Origin: Lachnospiraceae bacterium
GTDB taxonomy: Bacteria > Bacillota > Clostridia > Lachnospirales > Lachnospiraceae
Direction: 5' to 3'
Length of the DNA: 64,000 nucleotides
Assembly: GCA_017453065.1 (NCBI GenBank)
Contig: JAFTKW010000011.1
Span: 1 to 64,000 of the forward strand
Below the pieces are notes generated by a model. It saw only the letters and a list, made by a program, of their open reading frames with translations. It was not told the DNA's origin and did not search any database. Positions 50,805 through 58,955 of this stretch are shown here, piece by piece. The translations under genes and the position numbers were made by a program. Each line of letters opens with the position of its first letter. Position 1 is the stretch's first letter.

Positions 50805-52340
50805 TTAGGATAACGTTTCAATAAATCTCTTAAATGCCGCCTGGCCTTCCTCGGTGCGCTTATAGACACCAGCATCTTCCAGTACCTGCATAAATACTAA
50901 TCCGATTTCTGCTTCCACGATGGAGTCGATATTGCTCTCGTCTATCTGGTCATACTTCTGGCTAAACTCATCTACCCAGTCAGCATGTTTCTCTAATACT
51001 TCGTCATCTCGCAGGTCTGCACCCTCAAGCATTGCCTTTTTCAAAAGCTGCATCTCTTCTTTCAATCTGGCAGGAAGCACTGCCAATCCCATTACTTCAA
51101 TGAGACCGATGTTTTCCTTTTTGATGTGATGAAGGTTTGCATGTGGGTGATATACGCCAAGTGGATGCTCTGCAGTTGTAATATTGTTACGAAGGACCAA
51201 ATCCATCTCATATTTGTCCCCTCGCTTACGCGCAATCGGCGTGATGGTGTTGTGAGGCTCCCCATCTGTCTCGGCATACACAAAAGCAGCCTCATCTGTA
51301 TAGCCTCTCCACTTACCCAAAATCAAATCTGCCAATTCTATGATGCGGTCTGTGTCATCTCCACTGAGACGAATGACAGACATTGGCCAATTTACAATAC
51401 CTGCATTTACATCTTCAAAGCCTTTTACGGTAAACATGCACTCCAAAGGAGCCTTTGCCATGGCGAACTCATAATTGCCGCCCTGGAAATGGTCGTGACT
51501 CAAAATGGAACCGCCCACGATAGGCAAATCAGCATTGGAACCCACAAAATAATGTGGGAACTGCTTTACAAAGTCAAACAACTTGCAGAAGGTCGCTTTC
51601 TCAATCTTCATAGGAATGTGCTGACTGTTGAACACGATGCAATGCTCATTGTAATACACATAAGGAGAATACTGGAATCCCCACTTGCTGTCATTGATTA
51701 CCACAGGAATGATACGATGGTTTTGTCTTGCAGGGTGATTCACTCTTCCTGCGTAGCCTTCGTTTTCCATGCAGAGCAGACATTTTGGATAACCGGACTG
51801 CTTGGCATTCTTCGCTGCTGCGATGGCCTTTGGATCTTTTTCTGGCTTGGAAAGATTAATCGTAATATCCAAATCACCATAAGCAGTAGGTGCTACCCAC
51901 TTCATATCCTTTTTGATGCGATATCTGCGAATATAGTCAGAATCCTGACTTAATTTGTAATAAAAGTCTGTAGCGGCTTTTGGTGACTGATGCTCATACA
52001 GATCCTTAAACTTCGCAATCACCTGGCTTGGTCTAGGCATCAACTGGCTCATAATCTTGGTGTCAAATAAATCTCTGTAAACTATGCTGTCTCCTTCCAT
52101 CAGGCCATTTGCACAGGCATAGTCCAGCATATCAGAGAGAATCTCTTCTAAGTACTCTGGCTCAAAGCTGCCATCTTTACCTGTCACAGCATCCTTTGCA
52201 TCCATATCTGCACAGTCTTCCAACTCATCCAGGCAGAAAAGTTCTAACAAACGGTTGGTTGTATATATTTTATCTTCTGGCTCCACCAGACCAGTGCTAA
52301 GACCGTAGGCAACCAGCTCTCTAATTCTTTTCTGTATCAT
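50805..52340 (-). CDS. galT: UDP-glucose--hexose-1-phosphate uridylyltransferase (Gram-positive type)
   Basis: A 511-residue enzyme of the second GalT family found in Firmicutes, longer than the 350-residue E. coli type. It exchanges UMP between UDP-glucose and galactose-1-phosphate in the Leloir pathway. Family motifs: SGYPKCLLCMENEGYAGR, NHRIIPVVINDSKWGFQYSP and GGSILSHDHFQGGNYEFAM (near 276-294). The start at MIQKRIRELV has GAGG eight bases upstream; an earlier in-frame ATG at 52400 adds 20 residues including a hairpin. It follows galK by 69 bases, with a hairpin between them. Confidence 0.95.
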   Translation of the reverse strand: MIQKRIRELVAYGLSTGLVEPEDKIYTTNRLLELFCLDELEDCADMDAKDAVTGKDGSFEPEYLEEILSDMLDYACANGLMEGDSIVYRDLFDTKIMSQLMPRPSQVIAKFKDLYEHQSPKAATDFYYKLSQDSDYIRRYRIKKDMKWVAPTAYGDLDITINLSKPEKDPKAIAAAKNAKQSGYPKCLLCMENEGYAGRVNHPARQNHRIIPVVINDSKWGFQYSPYVYYNEHCIVFNSQHIPMKIEKATFCKLFDFVKQFPHYFVGSNADLPIVGGSILSHDHFQGGNYEFAMAKAPLECMFTVKGFEDVNAGIVNWPMSVIRLSGDDTDRIIELADLILGKWRGYTDEAAFVYAETDGEPHNTITPIARKRGDKYEMDLVLRNNITTAEHPLGVYHPHANLHHIKKENIGLIEVMGLAVLPARLKEEMQLLKKAMLEGADLRDDEVLEKHADWVDEFSQKYDQIDESNIDSIVEAEIGLVFMQVLEDAGVYKRTEEGQAAFKRFIETLS

Positions 52341-52366
52341 TTCTTTTCCTCTTTTTCCCAAAGATA

Positions 52367-52390
52367 AGGGCTGCATATTCAGGCAGCCCT
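52367..52390 (-). other. Hairpin between galK and galT
   Basis: AGGGCTGC (52367-52374) and GCAGCCCT (52383-52390) form an 8-bp GC-rich stem in the 69-base gap. The trailing sequence is TATCTTT, a weak T-run. It may attenuate or stabilise the message rather than terminate it fully. Confidence 0.55.
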
Positions 52391-52409
52391 CATACTCCAT
52401 GTTTCCAAT

Positions 52410-53573
52410 TTACAGTACAGATGGGCCATCTCCGATTTCTACAACATAGAAATCTGCAGCGTATCCAATCTTCGCCTCGTAGGCTTTTCCTACCTGTGCG
52501 ATAAAGGTGTCAATTGCCTCGTCCTTTACAATACTTACAGTACAGCCGCCAAAGCCTGCGCCTGTCATACGGGAGCCAATCACGCCTTCTACCTTCCAAG
52601 CCTCTTCCACCAATGTATCTAATTCAATACCAGTTACTTCATAGTCATCGCGAAGAGATACATGAGAAGCATTCATCAGCTGACCAAACGCTGTGATATC
52701 GTTTGCCTTCAGAGCTGCTACAGCCTTCATAGTGCGCTGATTCTCATATACAGCGTGTTTTGCTCTCTTGGTTCTAATGTCGCTATCAATAGCAGATTTC
52801 ACTTCTTCAAACTCTGCTTCCTGCAAATCGCCAAGGGTCGCAATCTTCTTTACAGACTGGATTTCTGCAAGTGCCTGCTCACATTCACTTCTGCGTTCAT
52901 TGTACTTGGAGTCACCAAGTCCACGCTTCTTGTTGCTGCATGCAATTACAATTTTTGCACCTTCCAAAGAAATAGGTGCATATTCAAAGGAAAGATCTGC
53001 TGTGTCAAGGAAGATTGCATGATCTTTTTTGCCCATAGCAATTGCAAACTGATCCATGATGCCGCAGTTGACACCGTTGAACTTGTTCTCGGAGAACTGT
53101 CCAATAAGCGCCAAATCCTGATTTGTCACATCGAATCCAAACATATCGCGAAGGATGAATCCTGTCAAAACCTCTACAGATGCAGAGGAGGAAAGTCCTG
53201 ATCCGTTTGGAATATTTCCGTTAAGAAGCAAATCCATACCACATGGAATCTGCATTCCTTTTTCCTGGAATGCCCACATCACTCCCTTTGGATAGTTGGT
53301 CCAATCTGCTTCCTTGTAAGGCTTTAAGTCTTCCAAAGAAGATTCAATTACACCCAAATTTTCAAAATTCATGGAATAGAAACGGAGCTTGCTGTCCTCT
53401 CTCTTGCGGGCAACACCGTATGTTCCAATGGTAAGTGCGCATGGAAAAACATGGCCACCGTTGTAGTCTGTGTGTTCACCAATCAGGTTCACACGTCCTG
53501 GAGCGAAGTATGCTCTTGCCTCTTTGTCATCCCCAAAAACCTCAGCAAATTTAGCCAAAATCGTTTCTTTCAT
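52410..53573 (-). CDS. galK: Galactokinase
   Basis: A 387-residue GHMP kinase that phosphorylates galactose at C1. The galactokinase signature GRVNLIGEHTDYNGGHVFP is at about 26-44, the ATP loop NGSGLSSSASVEVL near 124-137, and the C-terminal motif MTGAGFGGCTVSIV near 343-356. AGGAGAAGG precedes the ATG. It is followed by galT, completing the first two Leloir steps; galE is not in the window. The AraC regulator immediately upstream may control it. Confidence 0.96.
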   Translation of the reverse strand: MKETILAKFAEVFGDDKEARAYFAPGRVNLIGEHTDYNGGHVFPCALTIGTYGVARKREDSKLRFYSMNFENLGVIESSLEDLKPYKEADWTNYPKGVMWAFQEKGMQIPCGMDLLLNGNIPNGSGLSSSASVEVLTGFILRDMFGFDVTNQDLALIGQFSENKFNGVNCGIMDQFAIAMGKKDHAIFLDTADLSFEYAPISLEGAKIVIACSNKKRGLGDSKYNERRSECEQALAEIQSVKKIATLGDLQEAEFEEVKSAIDSDIRTKRAKHAVYENQRTMKAVAALKANDITAFGQLMNASHVSLRDDYEVTGIELDTLVEEAWKVEGVIGSRMTGAGFGGCTVSIVKDEAIDTFIAQVGKAYEAKIGYAADFYVVEIGDGPSVL

Positions 53574-53620
53574 TTTTCCTTCTCCTTTACTAAAAAGCCT
53601 TTATGTAATGCTATTATGCA

Positions 53621-53668
53621 AAAAAAACAAACCGATTACTATATCGATTTGTTTTTTGAATCTGTCAA
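53621..53668 (-). promoter_or_regulatory. Hairpin and candidate promoter between the AraC gene and galK
   Basis: On the minus strand, AAACAAATCGAT (53643-53654) pairs with ATCGGTTTGTTT (53625-53636, one G-T pair), followed by a run of T, so it works as a terminator for the AraC gene. The same 5' area has a perfect TTGACA (53663-53668) and TATAGT (53638-53643) 19 bases apart, so the palindrome may alternatively be an operator over a galK promoter. The two readings cannot be separated by eye. Confidence 0.55.
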
Positions 53669-53672
53669 AATG

Positions 53673-54560
53673 TTAAATATGTCCCAGTAATTCTTCGATT
53701 TTCTCCAAATTCTTTTTGCCCTGGTCCCGAACCTCTATATGTTCCTCCTTGCGATATGCCGAAGGAGACATGCCGTGCGCCGCGCGGAAAGCCTTCGAAA
53801 AAACCAGTGCATCGCTATATCCACAGGACAACGCAATACTTTCTATCGGATAGGTGGTAGATTCCAGTAGTTCCTTCGCCTTCGCAAGGCGAAAGGTGGA
53901 AAGGAATTGCTGTGGAGACATCTTTAAATACTGTTCAAACAGAGTATAAAGATAGCTGCGGTTGATACACACATACTCCGCCACATCTGTAACCTTGATT
54001 TGGTTACAGTAGTTGCTTTGAATAAAGGATATGGCCTTGCGCACATATTCGTTCCCTCGATCCTCCTCTGGCTTCTCCACCACCGCTGCACTGTTCGCTA
54101 TAATGGATAGAAATACACCTAATTGACCATTTCTGCGAAGGTCATTGGCCATTCCAAAGGTATTGTGATCCATCATATCTTTCACTACGGCATAGAGTTC
54201 ATCCGATTGCTTGCAGGCAAACACCGGATGCTGCGAGGATAGCCCCATGGCACTTAGATAGTGCTCAGCCTCTGTGCCGTCAAATCCCACCCAAAGATAG
54301 GTCCATGGGTCTTTTTCATCTGCCTGATAAAAAGCCAACTGATCAGGACAAATTAGAAATCCGTAGCCCGCCTCTAAGGTAAACTCTTTGTCTCCATAGC
54401 GAAACAGGCCCTTGCCACTGAGCACATAGTGAATCAAAAAATGTGGCTTTACTGCAGGACCAAAGCTGTGCAACGGCTCCGTTTTGGAGCAGCCGCAACA
54501 GTTCACATATAAACTACCCTTTTTTTCATTGTCAAAAGCTAACTTATAGGCTTTTTCCAT
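53673..54560 (-). CDS. AraC-family transcriptional regulator with cupin sensor
   Basis: A 295-residue regulator. The N-terminal cupin (about 1-150; PHFLIHYVLSGKGLFRYGDKEF, GYGFLICPDQLAFY) binds a sugar or derivative; the C-terminal AraC domain (about 180-285) has DVAEYVCINRSYLYTLFEQY and SIALSCGYSDALVFSKAFRAAHGMSP. MsmR/RafR-type regulators of this kind activate galactoside genes, and galK and galT follow directly. Control of the gal genes is inferred from position. The ATG has TAGG upstream, a modest site. Confidence 0.9.
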   Translation of the reverse strand: MEKAYKLAFDNEKKGSLYVNCCGCSKTEPLHSFGPAVKPHFLIHYVLSGKGLFRYGDKEFTLEAGYGFLICPDQLAFYQADEKDPWTYLWVGFDGTEAEHYLSAMGLSSQHPVFACKQSDELYAVVKDMMDHNTFGMANDLRRNGQLGVFLSIIANSAAVVEKPEEDRGNEYVRKAISFIQSNYCNQIKVTDVAEYVCINRSYLYTLFEQYLKMSPQQFLSTFRLAKAKELLESTTYPIESIALSCGYSDALVFSKAFRAAHGMSPSAYRKEEHIEVRDQGKKNLEKIEELLGHI

Positions 54561-54572
54561 AGTATGTACCTA

Positions 54573-55706
54573 CTAATAAATCATTTCTTTCTTGTCTAAG
54601 TCTGCCTGAACCTTCTTTAAATCTTCACGGATGGAAAGCTTCTGAGGACAAGCCTTTTCACACTTTCCACATTGGATACAGTTCTTCGCCTGACCTTCCT
54701 CGCCAATCTCTTTTTCCCAAGACCAGCTCACACGGTTGTAATTCTGGTACATGTGATAGGTATTCCAGACACGGAAGTTCCCTGGAATGTTTACTCCCGC
54801 TGGACAAGGCATACAGTAACGGCATCCTGTACATCCACTCTGCACACGGCTGTTGAGAATTTCAACCACTTCTTTGATGGTTGCCTGCTCCTTGTCATTC
54901 AATGGTTTGAACTGTGCAAAGGTCTTTAGATTGTCTTCTACCTGCTCCATGGTAGACATACCACTTAAGATTACTTTTACATTTGGGAAAGTGCCCACCC
55001 ATCTAAGAGCATAGGATGCAGTACTTGCCTCTGGGTCCAGCGCACGGAACTTTTCTGTCAAGTCATCCGCATAACTTGCCAGAGAACCACCCTTGATTGG
55101 CTCCATGATAATGAGCGGAATCTGTTTTTCTTCAGTCAGTTTGTATCCTCTGATACCTGCCTGCTCGTGCTCATCCATATAGTTGAACTGAATCTGGCAA
55201 AAATCCCAATCCATGTAGTTGATCATCTCTTCAAACACTTCATAGGAATCGTGGAAAGAAAAGCCCAGATATTTAATCTTTCCGTCTGCTTTCAGCTGTT
55301 TGCAGAAATCAACTACGCCAAGCTGTAGCATTTTGTCCCACTTTTCTTTACCCATGGCATGAAGCAGGTAAAAATCAATATAGTCTGTCTGAAGTCTAGT
55401 GAGCTGTTCTTCAAAGATACGCTTTGCATCCTCTACACTGTTGACTGCCCATACAGGAAGCTTAGTTGCCAAGTAAAGGGAACTTCTGTCATATTTCTTA
55501 AGTACCTTTCCCACAAATGGCTCACTTTCTCCATTGTGATATGGGTAAGCGGTGTCAATATAGTTCACTCCTGCTGCGATGGCTTTGTCCAACATCTTTT
55601 CTGCTTCTGGCTCGTTGATTTTGCCATCTACTGTAGGAAATCTCATACATCCAAAGCCAAGCAAGGATACGTCAATCCCCAATTTCTCCAATCTTCTCTT
55701 TTCCAT
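54573..55706 (-). CDS. Aldo/keto reductase with C-terminal 4Fe-4S domain
   Basis: A 377-residue enzyme. An AKR barrel (about 1-280) shows GFGCMRFPTVD, DTAYPYHNGESE (Tyr site), LATKLPVW (Lys) and FYLLHAMGK (His). The last ~90 residues hold two cysteine clusters, CTGCRYCMPCPAG (near 291-303) and CIQCGKCEKACP (near 342-353), for iron-sulfur clusters. This combined form is widespread in anaerobes and may reduce sugar- or quinone-like carbonyls with ferredoxin-linked electrons; the true substrate is not known to me. AAGGAG precedes the ATG. The AraC gene follows after 12 bases. Confidence 0.92.
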   Translation of the reverse strand: MEKRRLEKLGIDVSLLGFGCMRFPTVDGKINEPEAEKMLDKAIAAGVNYIDTAYPYHNGESEPFVGKVLKKYDRSSLYLATKLPVWAVNSVEDAKRIFEEQLTRLQTDYIDFYLLHAMGKEKWDKMLQLGVVDFCKQLKADGKIKYLGFSFHDSYEVFEEMINYMDWDFCQIQFNYMDEHEQAGIRGYKLTEEKQIPLIIMEPIKGGSLASYADDLTEKFRALDPEASTASYALRWVGTFPNVKVILSGMSTMEQVEDNLKTFAQFKPLNDKEQATIKEVVEILNSRVQSGCTGCRYCMPCPAGVNIPGNFRVWNTYHMYQNYNRVSWSWEKEIGEEGQAKNCIQCGKCEKACPQKLSIREDLKKVQADLDKKEMIY

Positions 55707-55732
55707 TACATATCTCCTTCTCTATTTCAACT

Positions 55733-57007
55733 TTACTGTTGCTCACTTTCCTGCGTTGTCTGACTTTCTTCTGGTGCAGTGCTCTCCTCGGTTTTCTCTT
55801 CCTTCGGTTGCTCTTCTGGCAAAGTCTCCTCCTTAGGAATCGGATTGCCCTCGTAGTCAAACTTCACGTCAAACTGCTTGCTGTACTTATTTATCTTGTC
55901 AATAACGCGCACCGCGTCCTCTCCTGTCACTGGCGTTGGCTGAAAATCATTTCGATGTGACACAGAACTGATGGTACAAGGAATCACCTTAAAGACCTGA
56001 TCCTCCTGTTTTACCCCATCTACGAAGGTAAAGGTCTGCTGGAAAATCATAGTATCTTTTTCCTTTGGATTTTTATTACCCCCAAAGCAGAAATTGCCAA
56101 GGCTGTACACTATCAATTTGCCCTGATAGACTTCAATACCCTGCATGACATGTGGATGGTGTCCCAATACCAAATCAGCACCCCAATCGATGCATTTCTT
56201 TCCAAGACCGAGCTCATACTCATCTGGATATCTGTCTAGTTCTTCGCCCCAATGGCAACATGCAATTACCAAGTCTACTGTATCATCTGCTTTCAGCGCC
56301 TTGATGCCTTCCTCCAAATAAGTTTCTACCAGAGTTCCATCATATACTTCATTGATAGATACATATCCCACCTTGATTCCTGTATCCGGATCTTCGTAGT
56401 AGCCAAGGATGTCATCGTAGCCGTATACAATTCCTACGCTCTCAAGCGCTGCGACGGTATCCTCAAGCCCCTGCTGCCCGTAGTCCATGCGATGATTGTT
56501 TCCCATGGCTGCTGCCTCAACATTTCCATCCACCAGGATTTGAACATATTCAGGAGCTCCCTTTATGTTGTACATTTTTTCTACTCTTTCATTGCTGGTA
56601 GTCAGAACGCCTTCGAAGTTGACAATGGTCATATCGTCTGCTTCAAAAATCCCTTTGACACTTTCAAAGAAATAGCTGGATCCCTTTAAGTCCCACATTT
56701 CGTTGAAGGTACCTTCATAGCCGTGAATCTGCAGATTCCCCAGAGACACATCTCCTGTGGCACTAATGGTAAATGTGACAATCTCTGGCTCTGGCGGAGT
56801 AGTAGGTTCTTCAGTGGAAGGCTCCTCTTCTACTGCTGGCTCTTCCAAAGAAGGCTCCTGTATAGTCTGGGATGCTTCCTCACTCTCTGTCGTCTGTTCT
56901 ATCTCCACGCTTTGCACTGGCGTATTCACTGGCTGATTTGCACAGCCTGTAAGCAGGGCCATGCACAAGGTCAGTCCCAAAATTTTAATTACATTCTTTT
57001 GTCTCAT
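55733..57007 (-). CDS. CapA family lipoprotein (PGA synthesis-like phosphoesterase fold)
   Basis: A 424-residue exported protein with lipobox LLTGC (Cys near 22) and acidic, Thr/Pro/Glu-rich linkers at both ends (about 25-75 and 390-424). The core has TISATGDVSLGN (first metal site), NFEGVLTTSNERVEK, AAAMGNNHRMDYGQQG, ACCHWGEELDRYPDE and VLGHHPHVMQGIEVYQGK, the family order of CapA. Capsule/poly-gamma-glutamate genes are absent here, so another surface role is likely. AGAGG precedes the ATG. The YitT gene lies 13 bases upstream on the same strand. Confidence 0.9.
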   Translation of the reverse strand: MRQKNVIKILGLTLCMALLTGCANQPVNTPVQSVEIEQTTESEEASQTIQEPSLEEPAVEEEPSTEEPTTPPEPEIVTFTISATGDVSLGNLQIHGYEGTFNEMWDLKGSSYFFESVKGIFEADDMTIVNFEGVLTTSNERVEKMYNIKGAPEYVQILVDGNVEAAAMGNNHRMDYGQQGLEDTVAALESVGIVYGYDDILGYYEDPDTGIKVGYVSINEVYDGTLVETYLEEGIKALKADDTVDLVIACCHWGEELDRYPDEYELGLGKKCIDWGADLVLGHHPHVMQGIEVYQGKLIVYSLGNFCFGGNKNPKEKDTMIFQQTFTFVDGVKQEDQVFKVIPCTISSVSHRNDFQPTPVTGEDAVRVIDKINKYSKQFDVKFDYEGNPIPKEETLPEEQPKEEKTEESTAPEESQTTQESEQQ

Positions 57008-57020
57008 TTACATCCTCTTT

Positions 57021-57878
57021 CTAGTTGAAACCACGGAAACCTTTTCCAATGATTTCGCTACTCTTAGTAATCGTAATAAATGCCGTAGGCTCTGTCACAC
57101 GAATGAAGTTTCTAAGCTGCACCGCCTGACTTCTTTTCAGCACTGTAATGATAACAGTCTTCTCCGTATGTGTATAAGCGCCTTCCGCCTTGTAGATGGT
57201 TGCACTTCTTTTTAGATGTTCATTGATATACTTGGTAATTGGCTCTGGGTTCTCACTAATGATTGTGAAGCACTTGCAAAGATTGATGTTCTCAATCACA
57301 TCGTCGATTACCAAAGACTTGGCAAGCAATCCACATAGAGAGAACAGTCCTGTAGTAATATCAAATACAAAGCAGGCAGAAATCACAATTGCCAAATCTA
57401 CCATCATAAGGGCGGTTCCTATATTCCAACTGGTATATTTTTTTAGTATCATTGCCACGATATCCGTGCCTCCGCCAGAGGCGCCTAAATTAAACATAAT
57501 GGCTGCGCTGACAGATGGCAAAAAGATGGCAAACACAAGCTCCAGCACAGGCTCATTTGTAAGTGGCGCTGACATGGGATAAATCCACTCCAAAGCGCTA
57601 AGTCCTACAGACATCAGCACACTGACATATACCGTCTTTATTCCAAAACTCTTGCCCAAGAACAAAAAGCCCAGTAACAAAAGAGCCATGTTGATGACAA
57701 AGGTAATCGTGGATGGAGATGCCGATATAAACTTAGCAAGCACAATCGCCATACCTGTCACGCCGCCAAAGGAAAATGCGTTGGGAAATTTGAAAAAATA
57801 GACACCGATAATCAATACCACGGTCGCTAATGTTAAAATCAAATATTCCAAAACTTCTCTCTTTACATTCTGTTTCAT
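57021..57878 (-). CDS. YitT family membrane protein (DUF161 + DUF2179)
   Basis: A 285-residue protein. The N-terminal ~195 residues have about five membrane segments (family YitT_membrane; FPNAFSFGGVTGMAIVLAKF, FNLGASGGGTDIVAMILKKY). The C-terminal ~90 residues are a cytoplasmic DUF2179 domain with ATIYKAEGAYTHTEKTVIIT and VRVTEPTAFITITKSSEIIG-like strands, related to small-molecule-binding domains. Function is unknown, possibly transport. AGGG precedes the ATG. The LysR regulator gene is 16 bases upstream in the same direction, so the pair may be regulator and target. Confidence 0.9.
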   Translation of the reverse strand: MKQNVKREVLEYLILTLATVVLIIGVYFFKFPNAFSFGGVTGMAIVLAKFISASPSTITFVINMALLLLGFLFLGKSFGIKTVYVSVLMSVGLSALEWIYPMSAPLTNEPVLELVFAIFLPSVSAAIMFNLGASGGGTDIVAMILKKYTSWNIGTALMMVDLAIVISACFVFDITTGLFSLCGLLAKSLVIDDVIENINLCKCFTIISENPEPITKYINEHLKRSATIYKAEGAYTHTEKTVIITVLKRSQAVQLRNFIRVTEPTAFITITKSSEIIGKGFRGFN

Positions 57879-57894
57879 AATGCCCTCAGGCCTC

Positions 57895-58797
57895 CTACAG
57901 TGGTGAAGATTTCTTTACTTCTTCCAGATATATCTGCGCCAGCGTGCTCAATGCCACGCCTTTACGCTTTAAATAACCGATCGTCATTCGTTCATCTGAT
58001 TTCAGCTTCACAGCAATATACTCAGAGCCGTTTAATTTTTCGCATACAATTCCTGAACAAAGAGTATATCCGTTGAGCCCCTTCATCAGGTTTAGAATCG
58101 TTGCTCTATCATTAACCTTAATCAACTGTTTGTAATCGTATGCGCTGAGCACTTCTTCCGCAAAATAAAAAGAGTTATAAACACCTTGTTCAAAGGAAAG
58201 ACAAGGGTATTCCTGCAACTGCTCAATGGTTATTTCTTCTTGCTTCGCCAAAGGATGTCCTTCCCACATATAGACATAAACACTACACTCAAATAACTCA
58301 TGGAATTCCAAGTCATTGTCGTGGAACAGCTTACTCATGACCTTACGGTTAAAGTCGTTTACATATAGGATACCCAGTTCACTTCGGAAATTCTTGACAT
58401 CTTCAATCACCTCATAAGTCTTGGTTTCTCTGGCCGCAAACTCGTATTCATCCATACCAAATTGCTTCACCAACTCTACAAAGGCGTTTACCGAAAAAGT
58501 GTAATGCTGCATGGAAACACCAAATTTCTTTTTCACATTTCTTTTTTCCACGTATCTGGATTCCATCAGCTGATACTGCTGCTCTACCTGTCTTGCATAT
58601 CCTAAAAACTCTGCCCCTTCATTGGTCAGTACTGCGCCTCGGTTGCTCCTCTTAAAAAGTTCAAAGCCAATCTCTGCCTCTAGTTCCTTCAGCGCCAAGG
58701 ACAAACTTGGCTGAGAAATATAGAGAGTTTTGGCCGCTTCATTTAAGGAGCCTGTATCTGCGATTGCAATTACATACTTAAGTTGTGTCAGTGTCAC
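57895..58797 (-). CDS. LysR-family transcriptional regulator
   Basis: A 300-residue regulator. The N-terminal winged helix, LTQLKYVIAIADTGSLNEAA then TLYISQPSLSLALKELEAEIG, is diagnostic; the effector domain follows from about 90. The start is a GTG at 58797 with AGAGG nine bases upstream. The effector is unknown. Co-directional YitT, CapA and aldo/keto reductase genes follow within short gaps, so it may lead this run, although LysR targets are more often divergent. Confidence 0.92.
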   Translation of the reverse strand: MTLTQLKYVIAIADTGSLNEAAKTLYISQPSLSLALKELEAEIGFELFKRSNRGAVLTNEGAEFLGYARQVEQQYQLMESRYVEKRNVKKKFGVSMQHYTFSVNAFVELVKQFGMDEYEFAARETKTYEVIEDVKNFRSELGILYVNDFNRKVMSKLFHDNDLEFHELFECSVYVYMWEGHPLAKQEEITIEQLQEYPCLSFEQGVYNSFYFAEEVLSAYDYKQLIKVNDRATILNLMKGLNGYTLCSGIVCEKLNGSEYIAVKLKSDERMTIGYLKRKGVALSTLAQIYLEEVKKSSPL

Positions 58798-58881
58798 TTT
58801 CTTGTCCTCTTTTGACTCCTACTCATCGTAGGGATTTACGCCTATCTTCATCATACTATTTGATAGATAGAAATTCAAGAA

Positions 58882-58917
58882 AAAAGGACTTTCTCGCCCT
58901 TGCAAGAAAGCCCTTTT
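58882..58917 (-). terminator. Terminator of the GH5 gene
   Basis: AAAAGG-N-CTTTCT and AGAAAG-N-CCTTTT form a long stem with one internal mismatch around a C-rich loop. On the minus strand CCTTTTTT follows. It lies about 40 bases after the GH5 stop and before the LysR gene. Confidence 0.8.
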
Positions 58918-58955
58918 CTGTCAAAATGTTTATTTACTATGAACTTTTACTTTTC

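Noticed and set aside
51126-51953. A 275-codon open frame on the plus strand
   Set aside because: It is antisense to galT, with no domain and composition typical of a shadow frame.
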